From positions 1-22,381 of the forward strand of contig JBJTHN010000044.1 in the NCBI GenBank assembly GCA_046094505.1: DNA of 22,381 nt. The letters run 5' to 3'. The notes under the pieces were generated by a model. The model had not been told where the DNA came from, searched no databases, and saw nothing but the letters and a program-made list of their open reading frames with translations. The stretch is from RFTU01 sp046094505. GTDB taxonomy: Bacteria > Pseudomonadota > Gammaproteobacteria > Burkholderiales > Burkholderiaceae_C. The translations under genes were made by a program, and so were the position numbers. How positions within the stretch are numbered: the stretch's first letter is position 1; each line of letters opens with the position of its first letter. Below are positions 1-5,872 of the stretch, piece after piece.

Positions 1-299
1 CCGCCACCGTAGCCACCACGGCCACCGCCGCCGAAGCCACCCGGGCGCTCCTCACGGGGGCGTGCCTCATTGACCACGATGGCACGGCCTTCGAGGGCCT
101 GGCCATTCATGCCATTGATGGCAGCCTGAGCCTCGGCGTCAGAACCCATTTCTACAAAGCCGAAACCCTTGGAACGGCCGGTTTCGCGGTCCATCATCAC
201 CTTGGCTGAAGTCACGGTGCCAAACGGCGCAAATGCCGTCTGCAGCGACTCGTCACGAACGCTGTAGGCCAGATTGCCCACATACAACTTGTTTCCCAT
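1..299 (-). CDS. RRM-domain glycine-rich RNA-binding protein (partial, C-terminus beyond window)
   Basis: The minus strand from ATG at 299 reads a single RNA-recognition-motif protein of the small cold-shock-like bacterial type. RNP2 is seen as LYVGNL (residues 5-10) and RNP1 as KGFGFVEM (about residues 44-51), with the usual conserved spacing. After the RRM (about residues 3-80) the chain turns into a Gly/Arg-rich tail (RPGGFGGGGRGGYGGG) that runs off the left edge, so 99 codons are visible. Such proteins bind RNA in the cytoplasm, probably as chaperones or in cold adaptation; the exact role here is unknown. An SD-like AAAGGG lies 9-14 bases upstream of the ATG, and the untranslated leader to the nearest AT-rich promoter-like block is about 85-95 bases, a common design for cold-inducible genes. 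It is divergent from the GMC oxidoreductase gene. The family call is secure; the physiological role is inference. Confidence 0.93.
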   Translation of the reverse strand, partial: MGNKLYVGNLAYSVRDESLQTAFAPFGTVTSAKVMMDRETGRSKGFGFVEMGSDAEAQAAINGMNGQALEGRAIVVNEARPREERPGGFGGGGRGGYGG

Positions 300-502
300 G
301 GGGAAGCCCTTTCATCACTGGAACCTGGTAGAGCTTCAACCCGTCGTGAACCATTCAAGCGAAGGCGCCGCATCAAACCCAGACTTCATAATTATCAGCC
401 ACCCCCCAGCCGACTATTGAGGCTTGCGGGTATTTGTTGTTTATTCGACTCAATGAAAACCCACCCATGCCGGCACTGCGGGTGTTGGAACGGGTGACCA
501 CA
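300..502. promoter_or_regulatory. Divergent intergenic region with AT-rich promoter-like block
   Basis: This gap separates the RRM gene (leftward) from the GMC oxidoreductase gene (rightward). In otherwise GC-rich DNA it holds an AT-rich block at 386-397 which on the minus strand reads TGATAATTATGAA, containing plausible -10 hexamers (TAATTA or TATGAA). No good -35 is visible, so the call is tentative. A second AT-rich stretch at 430-445 could serve the rightward gene. I see no convincing ORF here. Confidence 0.35.
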
Positions 503-2188
503 ATGGGCGCCATGAGCTCCAGCAACCGCCCGTTTGACTATGTGATCGTGGGGGCCGGCACGGCTGGTTGCCTGCTGGCCAACCGCCTGAGCGCCAACCC
601 GGCGGTGCGCGTGTTGTTGCTGGAAGCCGGCCGAAAGGACGACTACCTGTGGGTGCACGTGCCCGTGGGTTACCTGTACTGCATCGGCAACCCCCGCACC
701 GACTGGATGTACCAGACCGAAGCCGAAGCCGGCCTCAACGGCCGGCAGCTGCGCTACCCGCGCGGCAAGGTGCTGGGCGGCTGCTCCAGCATCAACGGGA
801 TGATCTATATGCGAGGCCAGCGCCGCGACTATGACCAATGGGCCGAGCTGACCGGGGACCCCCAGTGGGGGTGGGACGCCTGCCTGCCGGCCTTCTTGGC
901 ACACGAGGACCACTGGGCGGGCGAACGCCCCGGCCATGCCGCGCCGGGGCACGACCCCAGCGGCAAACGGCCGGGGGGCGAATGGCGCGTGGAGCGGCAG
1001 CGGCTGCACTGGCCCATCCTGGACGCTTTCTCTGAGGCCGCCCAACAGGCCGGGATCGCGGCCACCGAAGACTTCAACCTGGGCAACAACGAGGGCGTGG
1101 GCTACTTCGAGGTGAACCAGCGATCGGGCGTGCGCTGGAACACGGCCCGAGGCTTTCTCAAGCCGGCGGCCAACCGCCCCAACCTGGAAATTTGGACAGG
1201 CGCCTTGGTGGAGCGGGTGCTGCTGGAGGGCCCACCGGGCGGCGGCGACGCCCCACTGAGGGCCACCGGCGTGGTCTTGCGCCCGGACGGCCAAGGTGAG
1301 TCGGTCACCGTCACGGCCACGCGCGAAGTGCTGCTGTGCGCCGGGGCCGTGGCCACGCCGGTGCTGCTGCAGCGCTCGGGCATTGGGCCAGCGCCACTGC
1401 TGCAGCGCCATGGGGTGCCGGTGCGCCTGGACGCCCCGGGTGTGGGCGGCAACCTGCAGGACCACCTGCAGATCCGGGCGGTGTTCCGTGTTCAGAACAC
1501 CCGAACCCTGAACACGCTGGCCAACAGCCTGTGGGGCAAGGCGGTGATCGGCCTGGAGTACCTGCTGCGCCGCAGCGGCCCCATGAGCATGGCGCCCTCG
1601 CAACTCGGGGCCTTCACCCGTTCCAGCCCGCAGCAGCCCTGGCCGAATGTGCAGTACCACGTGCAGCCCTTGTCGCTGGACGCCTTCGGGCAACCGCTGC
1701 ACCGCTTTGATGCCATCACCGCCAGCGTGTGCAACCTCAACCCCACCAGCCGGGGGCGGGTGGACCTGCGATCGGCCGACCCGATGGACGCCCCCCTGAT
1801 CCAGCCCAACTACCTGGCCACGCCGCAAGACCGCCAGGTGGCGGCCGACAGCCTGCGGCTGACACGGCGCATTGCCGCACAAGCGGCCTTGGCCCCGTTC
1901 AAACCCCAGGAGGTCAGGCCTGGTGTGCAGTTCCAAAGCGATGAAGACCTGGCGCGGCTGGCCGGCGACATCGGCACCACCATCTTTCACCCGGTGGGCA
2001 CCTGCCGCATGGGGCGCGCAGACGACCCCTTGGCGGTGGTGGACACCCGGCTGCGCGTGAAGGGGGTGGCGGGCCTGCGCGTGGTGGACGCCAGCGTGAT
2101 GCCCACCATCACCAGTGGCAACACCAACAGCCCCACCCTGATGATCGCTGAACGCGCCGCGGCCTGGTTGATTCAAGACCAGGCCTGA
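503..2188 (+). CDS. GMC-family FAD-dependent oxidoreductase (choline dehydrogenase-like)
   Basis: The product (561 aa from this start) is a glucose-methanol-choline oxidoreductase, which oxidises an alcohol and passes electrons from FAD to an acceptor. Visible features are the N-terminal FAD fold with GAGTAG (residues 17-22) followed by LLLEAG, the first GMC signature (PRGKVLGGCSSINGMIYMRG), the second signature (GAVATPVLLQRSGIGP), and the C-terminal block with HPVGTCRMG (catalytic His about 496) and SGNTNSPT (about 538-545). Length is normal for choline- and alcohol-dehydrogenase-like members (about 530-560 aa). The frame is open from 434, but homology begins only at FDYVIVGAG. The ATG at 503 has a GGAACGGG purine stretch 8 bases upstream; the ATG at 512 is an alternative. 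The substrate cannot be read from sequence and no betB- or transporter-like neighbour points to choline. No signal peptide is seen, so it is probably cytoplasmic or membrane-associated. Confidence 0.93.
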   Translation: MGAMSSSNRPFDYVIVGAGTAGCLLANRLSANPAVRVLLLEAGRKDDYLWVHVPVGYLYCIGNPRTDWMYQTEAEAGLNGRQLRYPRGKVLGGCSSINGMIYMRGQRRDYDQWAELTGDPQWGWDACLPAFLAHEDHWAGERPGHAAPGHDPSGKRPGGEWRVERQRLHWPILDAFSEAAQQAGIAATEDFNLGNNEGVGYFEVNQRSGVRWNTARGFLKPAANRPNLEIWTGALVERVLLEGPPGGGDAPLRATGVVLRPDGQGESVTVTATREVLLCAGAVATPVLLQRSGIGPAPLLQRHGVPVRLDAPGVGGNLQDHLQIRAVFRVQNTRTLNTLANSLWGKAVIGLEYLLRRSGPMSMAPSQLGAFTRSSPQQPWPNVQYHVQPLSLDAFGQPLHRFDAITASVCNLNPTSRGRVDLRSADPMDAPLIQPNYLATPQDRQVAADSLRLTRRIAAQAALAPFKPQEVRPGVQFQSDEDLARLAGDIGTTIFHPVGTCRMGRADDPLAVVDTRLRVKGVAGLRVVDASVMPTITSGNTNSPTLMIAERAAAWLIQDQA

Positions 2189-2211
2189 AGCCCCCCAGAA
2201 GCACCCTGGGG
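2161..2211. repeat. Two GC-rich hairpins at the end of the GMC gene
   Basis: Two inverted repeats sit back to back. The first has 8-bp arms GGCCTGGT (2161-2168) and ACCAGGCC (2178-2185) inside the last codons. The second has arms CCCCAG (2193-2198) and CTGGGG (2206-2211) just after the stop. Neither is followed by a T-run, so they are not classic intrinsic terminators. They may protect the 3' end or help pause transcription. Pairing is seen directly; function is inference. Confidence 0.4.
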
Positions 2212-2220
2212 CGTGGCAGG

Positions 2221-2385
2221 GTTAGCACGGTGGTCCCAAAGGTCGGGCCTGCATACATTCTCCGGACTCTCCTTGGTGGCTTGATCAAGGTCTCCAGGGT
2301 TGGAGGTGTGAGGAGACACACTACGAGGTTGCCGACCACCCACTCGGTTTCGGCACCGGCAGCCCCATCGAGGCTGCACCGCTGC
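2221..2385 (+). promoter_or_regulatory. Candidate structured leader RNA (attenuator or riboswitch-like) or small RNA upstream of the TSUP gene
   Basis: The bases between the GMC gene and the permease gene encode no recognisable protein but are dense in local complementarity. Hand folding gives adjacent hairpins: CCTTG (2271-2275) with CAAGG (2286-2290); CTCCA (2292-2296) with TGGAG (2301-2305); GTGTG (2306-2310) with CACAC (2317-2321), whose loop is AGGAGA; and GCAGCC (2359-2364) with GGCTGC (2372-2377). The first three are enclosed by a possible stem of GGTCGG (2241-2246) with CCGACC (2332-2337), extended by CCT (2248-2250) with AGG (2326-2328). The segment TGCCGAC (2330-2336) overlaps that stem and is also perfectly complementary to GTCGGCA (2393-2399) in the 5' arm of the following terminator. 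This is an antiterminator/terminator layout. I do not recognise a known Rfam class. No computed folding or conservation backs this, and a free-standing small RNA is the main alternative. Confidence 0.45.
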
Positions 2386-2420
2386 AAGAGGCGTCGGCAC
2401 ACCCGACGCCTTTTGTTTTT
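2386..2420 (+). terminator. Strong rho-independent terminator 45 bases before the TSUP start
   Basis: Arms GGCGTCGG (2390-2397) and CCGACGCC (2403-2410) pair perfectly around a 5-base loop. A-T and G-T pairs lengthen the stem on both sides, and the tail reads TTTTGTTTTT (2411-2420). It lies 221 bases after the GMC stop and just ahead of the TSUP gene, which is unusual for a simple end-of-gene terminator. It fits either the end of a small RNA or an attenuator in the TSUP leader. Confidence 0.88.
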
Positions 2421-2465
2421 CCGATTCGGCCCTACGCCCAACCCACCCCCGAGCCCCACCCCGCC

Positions 2466-3227
2466 ATGCCCGACCTGCTGCTCGTGGCCGCAGCCTCCTT
2501 GATGGCCGGCTTTGTCGACGCCATCATCGGCGGCGGCGGACTGGTCTTGTTGCCCGCGCTCTTCAGCGTGTTTCCCCACCTGAGTCCGGCCACCTTGTTC
2601 GGCACCAACAAGGCCACGGCCGTTTGGGGCACGGCCTTGGCCACCGTGCAGTACGCCAAGCGGGTGCAGATGCCCTGGGCGGCGGTGTTGCCGGCCCTGC
2701 CGGCTGCACTGGCCGGCAGTGCGGCCGGTGCCTGGGTGGTCACGCAAATCGACCCCTCAGGCTTGAAGAAAGCCTTGCCCCTGCTGCTGCTCCTGGTGCT
2801 GGGCTACACGCTCATGCGCAAGGACCTGGGCCAACACCATGCCCCGCGCTGGGTCGGTCGCAAACAGGCCGCCGCAGCCGCGGCCATCGGCCTGGTCGTG
2901 GGCTTCTACGACGGCGTCTTTGGCCCCGGTACCGGCAGCTTCTTCGTGTTCGCCATGGTGCGCCTGCTGGGCTGGGACTTCCTGCACGCCTCGGCCGGCG
3001 CCAAGCTTCTGAACACGGCCACCAACAGCTCGGCCCTGGTCTTGTTTGCCCTCAGCGGCCATGTGTGGTGGCAGCTGGCGGCGGTGCTGGCGCTGGCCAA
3101 CATGGCCGGCAGCCTCCTGGGCACACGGCTGGCCTTAAGACACGGCTCGAGGCTGATTCGGCATTTCTTCATCGCCGTGGTGACGCTGCTCATCCTCAAG
3201 ACCGGCTACGATGCTTGGCTGAGCTGA
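2466..3227 (+). CDS. TSUP-family permease (TauE/SafE, YfcA-like)
   Basis: The 253-aa product is an integral inner-membrane protein of the TSUP (TauE/SafE/DUF81) family, whose members move sulfur-containing or other organic anions. The family hallmark is the N-terminal half-repeat AGFVDAIIGGGGLVLLPAL (about residues 14-32) followed by FGTNKATAV (about 45-53). A second related repeat, GFYDGVFGPGTGSFFVF (about 146-162), gives the expected internal two-fold symmetry. Several hydrophobic segments are evident and the length is typical (240-260 aa). The start chosen is the ATG right before the first membrane helix. A strong terminator ends 45 bases upstream, so expression depends on readthrough, antitermination, or a promoter in the short remaining gap. 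Substrate and direction of transport cannot be deduced. Confidence 0.92.
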   Translation: MPDLLLVAAASLMAGFVDAIIGGGGLVLLPALFSVFPHLSPATLFGTNKATAVWGTALATVQYAKRVQMPWAAVLPALPAALAGSAAGAWVVTQIDPSGLKKALPLLLLLVLGYTLMRKDLGQHHAPRWVGRKQAAAAAAIGLVVGFYDGVFGPGTGSFFVFAMVRLLGWDFLHASAGAKLLNTATNSSALVLFALSGHVWWQLAAVLALANMAGSLLGTRLALRHGSRLIRHFFIAVVTLLILKTGYDAWLS

Positions 3228-3263
3228 ACCCCCAGGTGGGTTGCGGCCTGAACGGAGCTGAAC

Positions 3264-4733
3264 ATGAATGCACCCGAACGCCTGACCCTGCTGGAGCCGG
3301 CCGCGTTGCAGCAGTTCACCGATGAGCGCTGGGACCAGGCCATCGTCCCGGCCCTGCGGGACTACATCGCCATTCCCGCCAAGAGCCCCATGTTCGATGC
3401 GCAATGGGCACAACAAGGCCTGCTCGACCGCGTGGCGCGCGACGCAGCGGCGTGGATCGAATCCCGACAGGTGGCGGGCCTGAAGCTGGAGCTCATTGCC
3501 CTGGAGGGCCGCACACCGGTCATCTTCTTCGAGGTGCCCGCGCGCGGTGACAACGCCAGTGGCCAAACCGTGCTGCTGTACGGGCACCTGGACAAGCAGC
3601 CGGAGTTCAACGGCTGGCGAAGCGACCTGGGCCCTTGGACGCCCAAGCTGGAGGACGGCAAGCTCTACGGCCGCGGCGGTGCCGATGATGGCTATGCCGC
3701 CTATGCCGCCGTGACGGCACTGGAAGCCCTGGACCGCCAAGGCGCCTCTCGGCCCCGTGTGGTGGGCTTGATCGAAACCTGCGAGGAAAGTGGCTCCTTC
3801 GACCTGCCGGCCTACATCGAGCAGCTCAAGCCGCGCCTGGGCGATGTCAGCCTGGTGGTGTGTTTGGACTCGGGCGCCGGCAACTACGATCAGCTGTGGC
3901 TGACCACCAGCCTGCGCGGCATGGTCTCCGGGGTGCTCAAGGTGGAGATCCTGTCTGAAGGCATCCACTCGGGCGACGCCAGCGGGCTCGTGCCCTCGTC
4001 CTTTCGCATCCTGCGTCAGGTGCTCGACCGTTTGGAAGATGCACGCACCGGCCACCTGCTGCCCGAGGGCTTTCACTGCGAGATTCCGCACGAGCGCCTG
4101 GCTCAGGCCCAGACCACGGCCGGCATCTTGGGCCAGGATGTCTGGAAGCGCTTCCCCTGGGCTTGCGGCGCCGATGGCACGGCCGCCCTGCCCACCACCA
4201 CCGACCCGGTGCAGGCCCTGCTCAACCGCACCTGGCGCCCCACCTTGTCCGTGGTGGGAGCCGACGGCTTTCCGGAGTTGAAGAATGCGGGCAACGTGCT
4301 GCGGCCCTACACCGCCTTCAAGCTCAGCCTGCGCCTGCCGCCCCTGGTCGATGGCAACCAAGCCGCGCTTCGGCTCAAGGCCCTGCTGGAAGACAACGCC
4401 CCCTACAACGCCCGCGTGACCTTCACGCCCGATGGCCGTGCCGGCGCCTTTGGGGCCAGCGGTTGGAACGCGCCGGACATCGCGCCGTGGCTGATGAAGG
4501 CCTTGGACGGCGCCTCACGCACACACTACGGTGCGCCCGTGGGCTTCATCGGGCAGGGGGGCACGATTCCCCTGATGAGCATGCTGCAAAAAGGATTCCC
4601 GCAGGCGCAGATGATGGTGTGCGGTGTCCTGGGCCCCAAGTCCAATGCGCACGGCCCCAACGAGTTCCTGCATGTCCCCTATGCCAAGCGCTTGACTGCG
4701 GCCGTGGCCCAGGTGATCGCCGCCCACCCCTGA
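3264..4733 (+). CDS. M20-family metallopeptidase (dipeptidase-like)
   Basis: The 489-aa product belongs to the M20 di-zinc peptidase/deacylase family. The metal and catalytic motifs are in order: LLYGHLDKQ (His108, Asp110), GRGGADDG (bridging Asp141), ETCEESGS (general-base Glu and metal Glu at 174-175) and CLDSG (Asp202). The lid/dimerisation domain follows and the C-terminal half closes the catalytic domain. The GHLDKQP variant and about 490-aa length match the large cytosolic dipeptidase/carnosinase-like subgroup rather than DapE or ArgE. No signal peptide is present. The ATG at 3264 has a GGAG Shine-Dalgarno 8 bases upstream, 36 bases after the TSUP stop, so the two are probably co-transcribed. 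A link between the permease and peptidase is possible but unproven. It converges on amgK with a gap of only 15 bases. Confidence 0.92.
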   Translation: MNAPERLTLLEPAALQQFTDERWDQAIVPALRDYIAIPAKSPMFDAQWAQQGLLDRVARDAAAWIESRQVAGLKLELIALEGRTPVIFFEVPARGDNASGQTVLLYGHLDKQPEFNGWRSDLGPWTPKLEDGKLYGRGGADDGYAAYAAVTALEALDRQGASRPRVVGLIETCEESGSFDLPAYIEQLKPRLGDVSLVVCLDSGAGNYDQLWLTTSLRGMVSGVLKVEILSEGIHSGDASGLVPSSFRILRQVLDRLEDARTGHLLPEGFHCEIPHERLAQAQTTAGILGQDVWKRFPWACGADGTAALPTTTDPVQALLNRTWRPTLSVVGADGFPELKNAGNVLRPYTAFKLSLRLPPLVDGNQAALRLKALLEDNAPYNARVTFTPDGRAGAFGASGWNAPDIAPWLMKALDGASRTHYGAPVGFIGQGGTIPLMSMLQKGFPQAQMMVCGVLGPKSNAHGPNEFLHVPYAKRLTAAVAQVIAAHP

Positions 4734-4748
4734 GCGGCGCGGCCGGTC

Positions 4749-5840
4749 TCAGCGCAGGGTGTAGCCCTGCTCCAGCGCAAAGCCCGACAGGGGCTCGATC
4801 AGGGGCAGCAGCGGCGCCAGTTCTCGGTAGCGCAGCGCCACCTTGGTGGCGTAGGCGAAAAAGCGCGGCAGGTCTTGCGCGTAATGCGCCTTGCCATCAC
4901 GGTGCTTGAGTCGGCAGAAGATGCCCAAGACCTTGAGGTGGCGCTGCAGGCCCATCCATTCCAGGGCCCGCCAGAACTCGCCGAAGTCGTCCTGCACCGG
5001 CACGCCAGCGGCCCGGGCCTGCTGCCAGTAGCGCACCGCCCAATCGATTTCGCGTTCTTCGTCCCAACTGATGAACGCGTCGCGCAGCATGGAGGCCGCG
5101 TCGTAGGTGACCGGGCCACGAACCGCATCCTGAAAGTCCAGGATGCCCAACTGCTCCCCACACACCATGAGGTTGCGGGGCATCCAGTCGCGGTGGACGG
5201 CCACCGTGGGCTGGGCCAGGGCACTGTCCACCAGGCGCTGGCACACGCGCTCCCAGGCCTGCTGCTGCGCCTGGTTCCACACCTGGCCGAACTCGCGGCC
5301 CACACACCATTCGGGAAAGAGCGCGATCTCGCGGCGCAGCAGGGCCTCGTCGAAGGCCGGCCAGGCCGAAGCGTCCATGCCACGTTGCCACTGCACCAGG
5401 GCCTGCCCGACCCGGCGCATCAACGCATCGGCCTGCGACGGCCGATGGGGTTGCTGCGCTGCTTCGGTGGCTTGTGCGTGCTGCAGCGTGGGCAGCAGCA
5501 GTTCCTGCCCCAGGTCTGACAACAACACGAAGCCGAGCTCCTCGTGCACCGCCAATACCTGCGGGCCGTGCAGGCCTGCAGCCTGCATTTGATGCGCCAG
5601 GCGCACAAAAGGGCGCACACCATCCTCCGGCGGCGGTGCGTCCATCACGATCACGCTGCCGGCCTGGCCCTGTTGCAGGCGCAGGTAACGCCGAAAGCTG
5701 GCATCGGCAGAGGCCGCTTGCAGGGTGTCGGGGTGCAGGCCCAAGGGCTGCACCAATGAACCCAACCAGGCGCTGAAGGCCGCGTGGCGGGCGGGGTCGG
5801 CCCAGGCGACGGCCGCAAGGGGCGTTGGGGGTGTACTCAT
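4749..5840 (-). CDS. amgK: N-acetylmuramate/N-acetylglucosamine anomeric kinase AmgK
   Basis: The 363-aa protein is an APH-fold kinase (about residues 30-320). It carries the Brenner motif HRDWMPRN (His216, Asp218, Asn223) and the metal-binding DFQD (235-238) followed by GPVTYDAASMLRD. These details and the length match AmgK, which phosphorylates MurNAc and GlcNAc at C1 in the MurU peptidoglycan-recycling route that bypasses de novo UDP-MurNAc synthesis in Pseudomonas. The position divergent from lptD is the known genomic home of amgK. The frame is open far upstream (to 6659), but the family's N-terminus and the intergenic space place the start at ATG 5840. Unlike the Pseudomonas locus, no murU nucleotidyltransferase gene is adjacent; an M20 peptidase gene converges instead. 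A GCAGGG/CCCTGC hairpin (4754-4770) lies in its last codons. An unspecific aminoglycoside phosphotransferase-family call is the fallback. Confidence 0.88.
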   Translation of the reverse strand: MSTPPTPLAAVAWADPARHAAFSAWLGSLVQPLGLHPDTLQAASADASFRRYLRLQQGQAGSVIVMDAPPPEDGVRPFVRLAHQMQAAGLHGPQVLAVHEELGFVLLSDLGQELLLPTLQHAQATEAAQQPHRPSQADALMRRVGQALVQWQRGMDASAWPAFDEALLRREIALFPEWCVGREFGQVWNQAQQQAWERVCQRLVDSALAQPTVAVHRDWMPRNLMVCGEQLGILDFQDAVRGPVTYDAASMLRDAFISWDEEREIDWAVRYWQQARAAGVPVQDDFGEFWRALEWMGLQRHLKVLGIFCRLKHRDGKAHYAQDLPRFFAYATKVALRYRELAPLLPLIEPLSGFALEQGYTLR

Positions 5841-5872
5841 GTGGGGGTCGCTAAACTCGACCGATTCTAGTG
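5841..5872. promoter_or_regulatory. Short divergent promoter region between amgK and lptD
   Basis: Only 32 bases separate the two start codons. The plus strand has TAAACT (5852-5857) and the minus strand has TAGAAT (5869-5864), both acceptable -10 hexamers facing outward. No strong -35 elements are visible and any -35 would lie inside the opposite coding region. The overlap implies that the genes compete for polymerase. Hexamers are seen; promoter use is inference. Confidence 0.35.

Noticed and set aside
2221..2420. Assignment to a named riboswitch, 4.5S RNA, tmRNA or RNase P RNA
   Set aside because: The conserved cores of the TPP, FMN, cobalamin, SAH, glycine, c-di-GMP, ZTP, guanidine and fluoride riboswitches, and of SRP RNA, tmRNA and RNase P RNA, as far as I know them, are not present. 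A 6S RNA could not be confirmed or excluded by eye.
2230..2502. Short plus-strand and minus-strand frames across the intergenic region
   Set aside because: They have no homology, no ribosome-binding site, and run through the terminator hairpin. The region looks like structured RNA rather than coding sequence.
3135..4361. A 408-codon minus-strand frame opposite the M20 peptidase
   Set aside because: It overlaps a gene with complete catalytic motifs and shows only low-complexity shadow composition.
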